Shown here: positions 43,210-52,324 of the stretch, one piece after another
Layout: each line of letters opens with the position of its first letter
Numbering within the stretch: position 1 is the stretch's first letter
Origin: Bosea sp. ANAM02
GTDB lineage: Bacteria > Pseudomonadota > Alphaproteobacteria > Rhizobiales > Beijerinckiaceae
Assembly (NCBI RefSeq): GCF_011764485.1
Contig: NZ_AP022848.1
Location: 124,001 to 188,000 of the forward strand
Direction: 5' to 3'
DNA: 64,000 nucleotides
Made by a program: the position numbers and the translations under genes
Notes under the pieces: model-generated
The model's input: only the letters and a program-made list of their open reading frames with translations
Databases searched by the model: none
What the model was told of the DNA's origin: nothing

Positions 43210-44310
43210 TCAACCCGCTCCCCAGCGGCCAATGACGCCCGCGACAAGCCGGCGGAACAGCCCGTCCAGCGCCCCGGCGAAGAGCACGAGCACGCCGCCG
43301 ATGACCACGACCATGTCGCGGGTGATGGCCGGCTTGTCGAAGGAGAGCTCGGCGCCGCCCTGATAGAGCACGCCGAAGAGCAGGGCGGCGAGGCCGACAC
43401 CGGCCGGGTGGCCGCGGCCCATCAGGGCGACGGCGATGCCGACGAAGCCGTAGCCGGCGGTGAAATCGAGCACAAGCCGATGCTGGACGCCAAGCGCCTC
43501 GTTGACCGCGAGCCCGCCGGCGAGCGCGCCCGAGATCGCCATCGCGATCATGGTGACGGCGGCAGGCGAGATGCCGGCATAGGCGGCGGCACGCGGATTG
43601 GCGCCGACCGTGCGGATCGCATAGCCCAGTCGCGTGCGCCAGATCAGCAGCCAGACCGCGGCGAGCGCCATCAGAGCCAGCAGGAAGGCGGTATTGAGCG
43701 GGGTCGACGGCAGATCGATGCCAAGGGGCGCCAGCCATTGATGCATCGGCGTCAGCACGGCCTGCGCCGGAAAATCCGGCGTTTCCGGCTGCATGGAGCC
43801 GGGCTTTCCGATGATCTCGCGCAGCAGGTAGACGATCAGGGTCGCCGCGACGAAATTCAGCATGATCGTGGTGATCACGACATGGCTGCCGCGCTTTGCC
43901 TGGAGCCAGCCGGGAATGAAGGCCCAGAGCGCGCCGCCCGCCGCCGCCCCGAGGATCGCGAAGGGTGCGGCGAGGAAGCCGGGCAGCATGGACAACGCGA
44001 GGCAGACAATCGCCATGGCGATGCCGGCGACCGTCGCCTGCCCTTCGCCGCCGATATTGAACAGGCCGGCATGGAAGGCGACGGCGACCGCGAGCCCGGT
44101 GAAGATGAAATTCGTGGCGTAGTACAGCGTGAAGCCGATGCCTTCGGCGCTGCCGAGCGCGCCGCGCAAGAGCAGCGCCGTCGCCTCCAGCGGGTTCTCG
44201 CCGATGCCGACGACGACGAGCCCGGCGACGAGCAGGGCCGCGATCACCGAAACCAGCGGCACCAGCGCGACATCGGCCCAATGCGGGAGTTCGACGGGGG
44301 CGGCGCTCAT
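43210..44310 (-). CDS. nucleoside ABC transporter permease (YufP/NupB-like)
   Basis: A 366-residue permease with about nine hydrophobic segments. Motifs are FNIGGEGQATVAGIAMAIVC, KRGSHVVITTIMLNFVAATL, RTRLGYAIRTVGANPRAAAY (ATPase-contact loop), GLAVNEALGVQHRLVLDFTA and AVALMGRGHPAGVGLAALLF. It belongs to the BmpA/RnsC class that imports nucleosides. ATG 44310 follows the end of the repeat region 44323-44413. Confidence 0.9.
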   Translation of the reverse strand: MSAAPVELPHWADVALVPLVSVIAALLVAGLVVVGIGENPLEATALLLRGALGSAEGIGFTLYYATNFIFTGLAVAVAFHAGLFNIGGEGQATVAGIAMAIVCLALSMLPGFLAAPFAILGAAAGGALWAFIPGWLQAKRGSHVVITTIMLNFVAATLIVYLLREIIGKPGSMQPETPDFPAQAVLTPMHQWLAPLGIDLPSTPLNTAFLLALMALAAVWLLIWRTRLGYAIRTVGANPRAAAYAGISPAAVTMIAMAISGALAGGLAVNEALGVQHRLVLDFTAGYGFVGIAVALMGRGHPAGVGLAALLFGVLYQGGAELSFDKPAITRDMVVVIGGVLVLFAGALDGLFRRLVAGVIGRWGAG

Positions 44311-44322
44311 AGGAGAGGCTCC

Positions 44323-44413
44323 GTCATGCTCGCCCTTGTGGCGAGCATCCACGTCTTGGACACCGCACTCGACCAGCGAAGACGTGGATGGTCGGGACAA
44401 GCCCGACCATGAC
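44323..44413. repeat. intergenic palindromic repeat, family C (GTCATGCTCG...CGACCATGAC)
   Basis: A 91-bp imperfect inverted repeat: GTCATGCTCGCC at the left, a central pair CCACGTCTT/AAGACGTGG, and AAGCCCGACCATGAC at the right. It lies between the ATPase stop (44441) and the permease start (44310), the second repeat in this operon. Confidence 0.7.
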
Positions 44414-44440
44414 GGGAAGCGGGTTGCCGAAAGCCCCGCA

Positions 44441-45970
44441 TCACGCGGCCTCGTCCGTCACGCCGGCCATGAGCAGGCCGAGATCGCGCTCGTCGGCCGC
44501 CTCGGCGGCGCGCTCGCCGGTGATCCGGCCGCCGCACATCGCGATGATCCGGTCGGAGAGCGCCATCACCTCCTCGAGCTCGACCGAGACGAGCAGGATC
44601 GCGACGCCTTGATCGCGCAAAGCCACCAGCCGGCGATGGATGAACTCGATCGCGCCGATATCGACACCACGCGTCGGCTGGCCGACGAGCAGGACTTTTG
44701 GCCCCCGCTCGATCTCGCGGGAAAGTACGATCTTCTGCTGGTTGCCGCCCGAGAATTTAGCCGTCTTGAGCGCCGGATCGGGCGGGCGTACGTCATAGGC
44801 CGCGAAAGCCTTGCGAGCGTAGGCTTCGATACGCTTGGGCGAGAGCAGCGGGCCGGAGCCGAAGGCGGGATCGTGCTGATAGCCGAGGATGGCGTTCTCG
44901 GCGGCGGAGAAAGCCGTGACGAGGCCGCGGCGGTGGCGGTCCTCCGGAATATGCATCACGCCCAATTCGCGCAATCGCGCCGGATGGCGGTCGGCGGAAG
45001 CCAATATTCGCCCGCCCAGCCGGATCACGCCGCGGCTTGGCTGGATCAGGCCCGCCAGCACCTCCAGCAACTCGCTCTGGCCATTGCCGGCGACACCGGC
45101 GATGCCGACGATCTCGCCTTCATGGAGCGTGAGATCGACGTCCTTCAGGGTCTCGGTGCCGCGCCCGTCGCGGCAGGCGAGGCCGACCGCCTCCAGCACC
45201 GGCGCGCCGCGCTCGCGCGGCTCTTTCTCGATGCGCAGCAGCACGCGCCGGCCGACCATCGCCTCGGCCAATGCCGGCGGCGAGGTTTCGGCGGTCGCGA
45301 CATGGGCGACCATCTCGCCGCGGCGCATCACCGAGACGCGGTCGGTCACGTCCATGATCTCGCGCAGCTTATGGGTGATCAGGATCACCGTCTTGCCCTG
45401 CGCCTTCAGCGCCCGGAGCAGGGCGAAGAGCTGGTCGGCCTCGGCCGGGGTCAACACCGCCGTCGGCTCGTCGAGGATCAGGATCTCGGCGCCGCGATAG
45501 AGCGCCTTCAGGATCTCGACACGCTGCTGCAGACCGACGGAGAGTTCGCCGACGATGGCGTCGGGATCGATGGCGAGGCCGTAATCCTGCGAAAGCCTGG
45601 CGAGCGCGGCGCGTGCCTTGCCGATGCCGCCTTTCAGGACAGCTCCGCCCTCGGCGCCGAGCACGACGTTCTCGACGACGCTCAACGTCTCCACCAGCAT
45701 GAAATGCTGGTGGACCATGCCGATCCCGGCCGCGATCGCATCGGCCGGGGAGCGGATGCGGCGTGATTCACCGGCAATCGTGATCTCGCCGGCATCGGCC
45801 TCGTAGAAGCCGTAGAGGATCGACATCAGCGTCGACTTGCCGGCGCCGTTCTCGCCGACGATGCCATGGATCGAGCCAGCCGCGACCGAGAGGGACACGT
45901 CCCTGTTGGCGGCGACCGGGCCGAAGCGCTTGGAGATGCCGATAAGCTCGATAGCGGGCGCGGAACTCAA
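44441..45970 (-). CDS. nucleoside ABC transporter ATP-binding protein (two-domain, YufO/NupA-like)
   Basis: A 509-residue ATPase with two nucleotide-binding domains. Domain 1 (about 1-240) has VGENGAGKSTLMSI, the signature-like LSVGLQQRVEILKAL and ILILDEPTAVLTP. Domain 2 (about 255-500) has the usual degenerate P-loop GVAGNGQSELL, FSGGNQQKIVLSREI and LLVGQPTRGVDIG. This domain plan is typical of simple-sugar and BMP-type nucleoside transporters. The start is a TTG at 45970 with no strong ribosome site; an internal start is possible. Confidence 0.92.
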   Translation of the reverse strand: MSSAPAIELIGISKRFGPVAANRDVSLSVAAGSIHGIVGENGAGKSTLMSILYGFYEADAGEITIAGESRRIRSPADAIAAGIGMVHQHFMLVETLSVVENVVLGAEGGAVLKGGIGKARAALARLSQDYGLAIDPDAIVGELSVGLQQRVEILKALYRGAEILILDEPTAVLTPAEADQLFALLRALKAQGKTVILITHKLREIMDVTDRVSVMRRGEMVAHVATAETSPPALAEAMVGRRVLLRIEKEPRERGAPVLEAVGLACRDGRGTETLKDVDLTLHEGEIVGIAGVAGNGQSELLEVLAGLIQPSRGVIRLGGRILASADRHPARLRELGVMHIPEDRHRRGLVTAFSAAENAILGYQHDPAFGSGPLLSPKRIEAYARKAFAAYDVRPPDPALKTAKFSGGNQQKIVLSREIERGPKVLLVGQPTRGVDIGAIEFIHRRLVALRDQGVAILLVSVELEEVMALSDRIIAMCGGRITGERAAEAADERDLGLLMAGVTDEAA

Positions 45971-45986
45971 GGGAGCCGCCCGTGCC

Positions 45987-46991
45987 TCACATCGTGCATT
46001 TCTGATCCGACATGTAGTCGTGGACCTTGACCGTGCCGGCGATGATGTCGGCCTTGGCCTTGTCGGCTGCCGACTTCATCTCCGGCGTGATCAGGGCCTT
46101 GTTGTTGTCGTCCAGCGCCCAGTCGATGCCCTCTTCCTTCAGGCCGAGCACGGAGACGCCCGGCTTCCAGGTGCCGTCCTGTGCCGCCTTGAAGGAATTA
46201 TAGGCGGCGATGTCGACGCGCTTGAGCATCGAGGTCAGCACCTTGCCGGGATGCAGCGCGTTCTGGTTGGAATCGACGCCGATGCCGAGCTTGCCGGCAT
46301 CCGCCACGGCGCGCAGCACGCCGATGCCGGTGCCGCCGGCGGCGTGATAGACCACGTCGGCACCGCGATCGATCTGCGACTTGGCGAGCTCTCCGCCCTT
46401 GACGGGGTCGTTCCAGGCCGCCGGCGTCGAGCCGGTCATGTTCTGGAAGATCTCGGCATCGGCCTTGCCGGCCTTGACGCCCTGGACATAGCCGCAGGCG
46501 AATTTCCGGATCAGCGGGATATCCATGCCGCCGACGAAGCCGACCTTGCCGGATTTCGAGGCCATCGCCGCGAGCAGGCCGACGAGATAGGAGCCCTCAT
46601 GCTCCTTGAAGACGACCGACTGGACGTTCGGCAGTTCGACGACCATGTCGATGATCGTGAACTTCAGGTTCGGGAACTCGGCCGCGACCTTCTTGAGGGC
46701 GGTGGCCTGCGAGAAGCCGACGGCGATGATCGGCGAGTGGCCGTCGCGGGCGAAGCGGCGGAGCGCCTGCTCGATCTGGGCGTCGTTGGTCGGCTCGAAA
46801 TCGCGGAAATCGACATTGGTTTCCTTCTTGAACTTCTCGGCGCCGATGAAGACGCCCTCGTTGAAGGATTTGTCGAATTTGCCGCCCTTATCGTAGACGA
46901 TCGCCGGCTTGATCGGCTGCGATTGCGCCCATGCCGCCACAGCCGAAAGCGCCACGCCGGCGAGCGCCGCCGCGAAAGAACCCAAACGCAT
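45987..46991 (-). CDS. BMP-family nucleoside-binding lipoprotein-like substrate-binding protein
   Basis: A 334-residue periplasmic binding protein of the BMP/PnrA family. The signal peptide is MRLGSFAAALAGVALSAVAA with cleavage near AWA-Q; no lipobox Cys, so it is soluble. Motifs are YDKGGKFDKSFNEGVFIGAE, GFVGGMDIPLIRKFACGYVQ (family signature), DVVYHAAGGTGIGVLRAV and GVDSNQNALHPGKVLTSMLK. It binds purine or pyrimidine nucleosides. ATG 46991 has GGGGA upstream; ATG 47009 is an alternative. First gene of the nucleoside uptake and salvage operon. Confidence 0.92.
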   Translation of the reverse strand: MRLGSFAAALAGVALSAVAAWAQSQPIKPAIVYDKGGKFDKSFNEGVFIGAEKFKKETNVDFRDFEPTNDAQIEQALRRFARDGHSPIIAVGFSQATALKKVAAEFPNLKFTIIDMVVELPNVQSVVFKEHEGSYLVGLLAAMASKSGKVGFVGGMDIPLIRKFACGYVQGVKAGKADAEIFQNMTGSTPAAWNDPVKGGELAKSQIDRGADVVYHAAGGTGIGVLRAVADAGKLGIGVDSNQNALHPGKVLTSMLKRVDIAAYNSFKAAQDGTWKPGVSVLGLKEEGIDWALDDNNKALITPEMKSAADKAKADIIAGTVKVHDYMSDQKCTM

Positions 46992-47135
46992 CGCACGATC
47001 CCCTGTCATAGCCGGGCGCCGTTGTCCGGCCCTCGATCCCGGCACGATGACATGGCCCGAGCGCGCGGCCAAGCTGGCGAAAGGTCATGCTCGTCGGGAG
47101 ATCGGATCGGACCGGGATGGCGATTGCCGAATGCC

Positions 47136-47160
47136 GGCCGGCGGCCTTAGGCTGCCGGCC
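47136..47160 (+). promoter_or_regulatory. stem-loop directly before the MoeB-like start codon
   Basis: GGCCGGCGGCC (47136-47146) pairs with GGCTGCCGGCC (47150-47160) around TTA; the single mismatch is G-U in + strand RNA. The stem ends at the base before ATG 47161, and no ribosome site is visible, so it could restrain translation. Confidence 0.4.
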
Positions 47161-47952
47161 ATGATGCTGAACGACGACGAGATCGAGCGCTATGCGCGCC
47201 ACATCGTCCTGCCGGAGATCGGCGGGCCGGGCCAGCAGCGGCTTAAGAACGCGCGCGTGCTGGTCGTCGGCGCGGGCGGGCTCGGCGCGCCACTGCTCCA
47301 GTACCTGGCCGCCGCCGGCGTCGGGAAGATCGGCATCGTCGACGACGACATCGTCTCGCTCTCGAACCTGCAGCGCCAGACCATCTTCACCACCGAGGAT
47401 ATCGGCGCGCACAAGGCGGTCGCCGCCGCGCGCTTCGTGCGCAACCTCAATCCGAACGTCGTGGTCGAGGAGCATGTCACGCGCATCGACCCGCATAATG
47501 CCCGCGCGATGATCGCCTTCTACGACGTCGTCGCCGAAGGCTCCGACAATTTCGCGACGCGCTATGCCGTGACCGATGCCTGCTTCCACGAGCGCAAGCC
47601 GGTGGTGATGGGCGCGCTCGGCCGCTTCGACGGCTCGCTCACCACGATCCGCGCCCACGAGGCGGGTCCGGACGGCAAGCCGAACCCGACCTGGCGCTGC
47701 CTCTTCCCGGAGGCGCCGCCGCCCGGCGCGATCCCGACCTGCGCGGAGGCCGGCGTGCTCGGCGCCCTGCCCGGCGTGATCGGCTCGCTGATGGCGCTGG
47801 AGGTGGTGCGCGCCGTCACCGGCTTCGGCGAGCCGCTCGTCGGCAAGCTGCTGCTGGTCGATTCGCTGACGATGCGCTTCGAGACGCTGCGCTATGGCTG
47901 GGACAAGACCAATCCGCTCAACGGCACGGGCGCGACCGAAGGCCGATCTTAA
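47161..47952 (+). CDS. HesA/MoeB/ThiF family adenylyltransferase lacking the zinc cysteines
   Basis: A 263-residue E1-like enzyme that adenylates the C-terminal glycine of a sulfur-carrier protein (MoaD or ThiS type). Conserved parts are DDEIERYARHIVLPEIGGPG, VLVVGAGGLGAPLLQYLAAA (nucleotide loop), IVDDDIVSLSNLQRQ (Asp and Arg of the active site) and IPTCAEAGVLGALPGV (equivalent of the MoeB active Cys). MoeB proteins normally bind zinc with two CxxC pairs; here the first pair reads TWRC and the second, near the C-terminus, is absent. Whether it serves molybdopterin or thiamine synthesis is unclear. It is divergent from the BMP operon. Confidence 0.88.
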   Translation: MMLNDDEIERYARHIVLPEIGGPGQQRLKNARVLVVGAGGLGAPLLQYLAAAGVGKIGIVDDDIVSLSNLQRQTIFTTEDIGAHKAVAAARFVRNLNPNVVVEEHVTRIDPHNARAMIAFYDVVAEGSDNFATRYAVTDACFHERKPVVMGALGRFDGSLTTIRAHEAGPDGKPNPTWRCLFPEAPPPGAIPTCAEAGVLGALPGVIGSLMALEVVRAVTGFGEPLVGKLLLVDSLTMRFETLRYGWDKTNPLNGTGATEGRS

Positions 47953-47999
47953 CCCGCATGTGCTAGCTGATCCCTGTCGAGGACGGGGAAAGGGACAGC

Positions 48000-49715
48000 A
48001 TGCAGGCCGGCGACACGATCGGGACAGGGGTTTCGACGCGAGCGAGCTGGCTTCCCAACTTGCCCCTCGCCCTGCTCGGCATCGCCGTCCTCGCCTGCGC
48101 GCTCCTGTTGACGCTGCCCCTGACATTGCCACTCGGGCCGATGTACTGGGACCTCGTCCTCTATCTCGACGCCGCCAACCGCATCGGCGAAGGGCAGGTC
48201 CCGCTGATCGACTTCATCGCGCCGGTCGGCCCGCTCGGCTACTGGCTCTTCGCCGGGCTCGACACGCTGTTCCCGCGCGCCCACCCGCTGCTCACGGCGC
48301 AATGGTGCCTGTTCGCGGTGACAGCCCCGGCCATGGCCGTGATCCTGCACGCCATCGGCAAGCAGTCGCGCGCCAGGGCATTGGCGCTGCTCCTGCCCTA
48401 TCTCGCCTTCCAGATCCTGCCGATCAATGTCGAGCATTATTCCTTCTTCCCCGGCACGGACGGGTTCGGCATCTATAACCGGCATGTCAGCATCGTGCTC
48501 TACGTGCTGGTCTGCGGCCTCGTCTTCCTGCGCGGCCCCGCACTCGGCGCCGTCATCGGCTGGACGCTGACCGCGCTGTTCCTGATCAAGATCACCGGCT
48601 TCCTCGCCGGCGGCATCGTCACGGCCTTCGCGCTCGCCGCAGGGCGGATCGGCTGGCGCCAGAGTCTCCTGATCGCGGCAGCGGCCGGGCTTGGGCTGAT
48701 CGGACTGGAACTCACCACAGGTCTCGTCAGCTCCTATCTCGACAGCATCCTCGCGCTGATCGCGATCAATGCCGGCGGCATCCTGCCCCGCTTCGTCCAG
48801 GCCACCTCGCTGCATCTAGACATCGTCGGCGCCGGGGCGGCGCTCGGGCTCGCGCTGCTCTGGCTGGACCGCCACGACATCGCGGAGGCTACCCTTGCGC
48901 TACGCGGACAGCCGTCGGCGACCGGCTTCGTCCGACTGCTCGACCGCGACGTCGCCTGGCTCGCCGTCGTCCTCGCCGCCGGGCTGTTCTTCGAGACGCA
49001 GAACACCGGCGGGCAGGCCTTCATCTTCATCTGGCCGGTGCTGCTTATGATCCTGTCACGCTGGCTCGGCAGCGGCCGGCGCGGTGCGCTGGTCGTCTGC
49101 TGCCTCGTCGCGGCCACCGCGATCCCGCCGGCCGAAACCGTGCTTCAGCGCGGCGCGCGCGCCCTGATGGCGCAGGCGGGCTATGCCGCCCTGCCGAACC
49201 AGCATCTCGGCCGGCTCGGCCAGGTCTCGCAGCATGCCGACGTCATGAACCGCGCGGAGGCGATGCTCGACATCTACGCGGCCCATCCCGCGACCTTCCG
49301 GGAGTTCACCGCCCGCGAGATGCTGCCGTCGCCGCAGCTCTATTCGGAACTCGACTTCCAGGCGTCGTGGCTGATGGCGGTCGACGAGGGCGTCTCGGCA
49401 ATTCTGGCGCATGAGCAGGCGAGCGGGCGTCGCTTCGAGACGATCATGAGCCTCAATTTCGTCAACCCGTTCCCCGCCGTGATGGGCCGCAGCGCGCCGC
49501 GCGGCATCGCCATCGGTGCCGATCCGTTCCGGGCCGTGCCGAAACCGGACGACACCGAGATCACGCTCGCCCGCGAGGCCGACCTCGTGCTCTATCCGCT
49601 CTGCCCGGTCACGGTGGCGAACGAAGCCCTGCGCCGGATCTACGCGCCGGTCCTGACGGGCCGGCGGGAGATCGCGCTCGGGCGCTGCTGGAAGGGCTAT
49701 GTGAAAGCGGGTTAG
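48000..49715 (+). CDS. uncharacterised polytopic membrane protein, GT-C-like (paralogue 2)
   Basis: A 571-residue inner-membrane protein similar along its whole length to the protein at 32741-34462. Shared blocks are [20 protein letters not shown] followed by [46 protein letters not shown] and GRCWKGY. About ten membrane segments (residues about 15-390) precede a soluble C-terminal domain. The first-loop acidic and PLG motifs suggest a GT-C glycosyltransferase fold. No family name recognised. It starts 47 nt after the MoeB-like gene with GGGGAAAGGG upstream and overlaps the gshB stop by 4 nt tail to tail. Confidence 0.75.
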   Translation: MQAGDTIGTGVSTRASWLPNLPLALLGIAVLACALLLTLPLTLPLGPMYWDLVLYLDAANRIGEGQVPLIDFIAPVGPLGYWLFAGLDTLFPRAHPLLTAQWCLFAVTAPAMAVILHAIGKQSRARALALLLPYLAFQILPINVEHYSFFPGTDGFGIYNRHVSIVLYVLVCGLVFLRGPALGAVIGWTLTALFLIKITGFLAGGIVTAFALAAGRIGWRQSLLIAAAAGLGLIGLELTTGLVSSYLDSILALIAINAGGILPRFVQATSLHLDIVGAGAALGLALLWLDRHDIAEATLALRGQPSATGFVRLLDRDVAWLAVVLAAGLFFETQNTGGQAFIFIWPVLLMILSRWLGSGRRGALVVCCLVAATAIPPAETVLQRGARALMAQAGYAALPNQHLGRLGQVSQHADVMNRAEAMLDIYAAHPATFREFTAREMLPSPQLYSELDFQASWLMAVDEGVSAILAHEQASGRRFETIMSLNFVNPFPAVMGRSAPRGIAIGADPFRAVPKPDDTEITLAREADLVLYPLCPVTVANEALRRIYAPVLTGRREIALGRCWKGYVKAG

Positions 49716-50656
49716 CGTCCGCGCTTCGCCTCGATCACGTCGAAGAGCTGCGCCGCGAGGTCCGGGCCGCCGAGCTTCTTGATCGCGCGCACGCCGGTCG
49801 GCGCGGTGACGTTGATCTCGGTGAGCTTGCCGTGGATCACATCGATACCGACCAGCAGCAGGCCGCGCTCGCGCAGGGTCGGGCCGATCGCCTCGCAGAT
49901 CGCAAGCTCCTGCTTCGACAGGTCGGTCGGGCGCGCCGCGCCGCCACGGACCATGTTGGCGCGCAGATCGCCGACCGCCGGGACACGGTTCACGGCGCCG
50001 GCCGCCTTGCCGTCGATCAGGATGATGCGCTTGTCGCCCTCGGTGACCTCCTTGATGAAACCCTGCACAACCCAGGGCTCGCGGAAGAGGTTGCTGAACA
50101 GGTCGAAGAGCGAGCCGAAATTCGGGTCGGTCCTGCTGGTCTTGAACACGGTCGCGCCGCCATGGCCATAGAGCGGCTTCATGACGATCTCGCCATGCTC
50201 GTCGCGGAAGGCCTCGATCTCCGCCCTGTCGCGGGTGATCAATGTCGGCGGCATCAGCTCCGGGAAATGGGTGACGAGGATTTTTTCGGGCGCGTTGCGC
50301 ACGGAGGTCGGATCGTTGACCACGAGCGTCTTCGGGTGGATGCGCTCCAGCATGTGCGTCGTGGTGACATAGGCCATGTCGAAGGGCGGGTCCTGCCGCA
50401 GCAGCACGACATCAAGCTCGGAGAGATCGACCTTCTCCTCGGCGCCGGCGGTGAAATAGTCGCCCTCGACATCGCGCACCTTCACCGGACGCATCGGCGC
50501 AGTGACCTTGCCGTCGCGCATCGAAAGCTTGTCTGGCGTGTAGGTGTAGAGCGTGTGGCCGCGCGCCTGCGCCTCCAGCATCAGCGCGAAGCCGGTATCC
50601 CCGGCGATCCGGATGCGCTCGATCGGGTCCATCTGGATGGCGACGTTGAGGCTCAT
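49712..50656 (-). CDS. gshB: glutathione synthase
   Basis: A 314-residue ATP-grasp ligase that joins gamma-glutamylcysteine and glycine. N-terminus [20 protein letters not shown], then [47 protein letters not shown] (ATP loop), [20 protein letters not shown] and [19 protein letters not shown] (metal-binding E-x-N). Length fits the bacterial enzyme. ATG 50656 is used because the family N-terminus starts there. Confidence 0.96.
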   Translation of the reverse strand: MSLNVAIQMDPIERIRIAGDTGFALMLEAQARGHTLYTYTPDKLSMRDGKVTAPMRPVKVRDVEGDYFTAGAEEKVDLSELDVVLLRQDPPFDMAYVTTTHMLERIHPKTLVVNDPTSVRNAPEKILVTHFPELMPPTLITRDRAEIEAFRDEHGEIVMKPLYGHGGATVFKTSRTDPNFGSLFDLFSNLFREPWVVQGFIKEVTEGDKRIILIDGKAAGAVNRVPAVGDLRANMVRGGAARPTDLSKQELAICEAIGPTLRERGLLLVGIDVIHGKLTEINVTAPTGVRAIKKLGGPDLAAQLFDVIEAKRGR

Positions 50657-50730
50657 GACAGGCTTCCTGTTGCAGGCCGTTCTTATCGGGCCGCGGGCGG
50701 GGTTCCTGCAAGTGGGGCGCATCGACCACG

Positions 50731-50833
50731 TCGCCTTCTGACGTAATCGTCAGAAGGCGAAAAACGTGATCGATTCTAAAAACTTGGAGCATTGTTTCAG
50801 CAAAAACCGGTGCCCACTTTTTGCACAATGCTC
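50731..50833. repeat. Rhizobiales-type palindromic element, family D (two nested hairpins)
   Basis: Two inverted repeats in tandem: a 13-bp arm hairpin 50731-50743/50748-50760 with TAAT loop, and GAGCATTGT (50787-50795)/ACAATGCTC (50825-50833) enclosing AAAACCGGTGCCCACTTTTT. The second resembles a very common Rhizobiales element with GAGCATG...CATGCTC arms around an AACCGG-TTCCCAC core. It lies between yraN and gshB. Confidence 0.75.
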
Positions 50834-50838
50834 TTGCA

Positions 50839-51234
50839 TCAAAGGACAAGCGCGAAGGCGGCAGGCACATGGCGCGGCCGGTGCCAGGGTGCCAGGAAGA
50901 CCGCGTCGGCGCGCAAATGATGGCTCGCGGCCCAGGGATTGCGCGAGAGCCAGTGCCTGATACGCCGCTCGACGAGGCGCTGCTTTTCCGGGGTGATCGC
51001 GATCATGGCGTCGTCGAGCCGGCCGCGCGCCTTGACCTCGACGAAGGCGATGGTGCGGCCGCGCTTCATCACGAGATCGATCTCGCCGCCCTTGCCGCCG
51101 AAACGCCGCTCCAGCAGGCGATAGCCCTTCGCCGTCAGCCAGAGGATGGCCAGCCATTCGGCGCGGCGCCCGGTCAGGCCGGAGCGGCGCGCCTTTCGGC
51201 TGCGCCCGCGCGGATCGGCGCCGGCCCTGCTCAC
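50839..51234 (-). CDS. yraN: YraN family protein (UPF0102, nuclease-like)
   Basis: A 131-residue protein of the UPF0102/YraN family with a restriction-endonuclease-like core: GRRAEWLAILWLTAKGYRLL, FGGKGGEIDLVMKRG (acidic E-x-D) and IAFVEVKARGRLDDAM (ExK). The N-terminus is very basic. No activity is established. The GTG start overlaps the rsmI stop (GTGA), as in other bacteria where rsmI, yraN and lpoA lie together. Confidence 0.9.
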   Translation of the reverse strand: MSRAGADPRGRSRKARRSGLTGRRAEWLAILWLTAKGYRLLERRFGGKGGEIDLVMKRGRTIAFVEVKARGRLDDAMIAITPEKQRLVERRIRHWLSRNPWAASHHLRADAVFLAPWHRPRHVPAAFALVL

Positions 51235-52139
51235 GGATCGTCGCGGGTGAGTTCGAGCGCGCGCGCATAGACCTTGCGGCGCGGTTGGCCGGTTTCGGCC
51301 GCGACCTGCGCCACGGCCTCCTTCAGCGAGACCCTGGCCATGGCCGTGCGCAGGCGCTCGTCGATCGCCTCGTCGCTGGTGACGAGATCGGCGGCGCCGG
51401 GCGGGCCGATGATCACGACGATCTCGCCGCGCGCCTCTTCCTCGCCATCGTAATAGGCGGCGAGCTCGGGAAGCGTGCCGCGCCGAACCGTTTCGTAGAA
51501 CTTGGTGAGCTCGCGCGCGACGGCGCCGAGCCGCGCGCCGAGCACGGCGGCGGCATCAGCCAGCATCTCGGCGAGGCGGCGGGGCGATTCGAAGAAGACC
51601 AGCGTGCCAGGTATGGCGGCGAGCTCGGTCAGGCGCGTGCGGCGCCCGCCCGATTTCGGCGGCAGGAAGCCTTCGAAGAAGAAGCGGTCGGTCGGCAGGC
51701 CGGCGAGCACCAAAGCCGCCAGCACGGCTGAGGGCCCGGGAATGCCGGTGACCGGCAGGCCCTCGGCCACCAGTTCGGCGACGAGCTTGTAGCCGGGATC
51801 GGAGACGAGCGGCGTGCCGGCATCGGAGATCAGGGCGAGCTTGCCGCCCTCGCGCAGCTTCGCCAGCACCTTCGGGCGCATCTGCGCGGCGTTGTGCTCG
51901 TGATAAGGCAGGAGCGGCGTCGATATCCCGTAATGCGCCAGCAGCGTCTTCGAGGTGCGGGTGTCCTCGGCCAGGATCGCGTCGGCAGCGGCGAGCGTCG
52001 CCAGCGCCCGAAAGGAGATGTCGCGGAGATTGCCGATCGGTGTCGCGACGATATGAAGGCCGGGCGCCAGCGGCTCGGCCTCGGCCTTCAGGCCGAAGGC
52101 GGTATAGCTGGGAGAACGGGCGGCGGCATCGGTCGACAT
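51231..52139 (-). CDS. rsmI: 16S rRNA (cytidine(1402)-2'-O)-methyltransferase
   Basis: A 302-residue tetrapyrrole-methylase-fold enzyme that 2'-O-methylates C1402 of 16S rRNA. Motifs are GLHIVATPIGNLRDISFRAL, AEDTRTSKTLLAHYG, LISDAGTPLVSDPGYKLV and IPGPSAVLAALVLAGLPTDR. ATG 52139 is used; an upstream ATG at 52175 would add 12 residues. It is divergent from the LpoA-like gene and coupled to yraN. Confidence 0.95.
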   Translation of the reverse strand: MSTDAAARSPSYTAFGLKAEAEPLAPGLHIVATPIGNLRDISFRALATLAAADAILAEDTRTSKTLLAHYGISTPLLPYHEHNAAQMRPKVLAKLREGGKLALISDAGTPLVSDPGYKLVAELVAEGLPVTGIPGPSAVLAALVLAGLPTDRFFFEGFLPPKSGGRRTRLTELAAIPGTLVFFESPRRLAEMLADAAAVLGARLGAVARELTKFYETVRRGTLPELAAYYDGEEEARGEIVVIIGPPGAADLVTSDEAIDERLRTAMARVSLKEAVAQVAAETGQPRRKVYARALELTRDDP

Positions 52140-52324
52140 CCGGTCACGCTGCCACAGCCGCACGGCCCGCGCCATGGCGTGGCGCGTTCGCGATCCTGCA
52201 ACCCATAGTTAACAACTTGAAAATAGGCTTCCGGACTGGCACGAGAGGTCCGGGGGCACAACAGTTCCACAGGACCCATCGCCGGGCAGCGTCTCGCCGG
52301 CCCGGTCACGACTGGAGATCGCCC

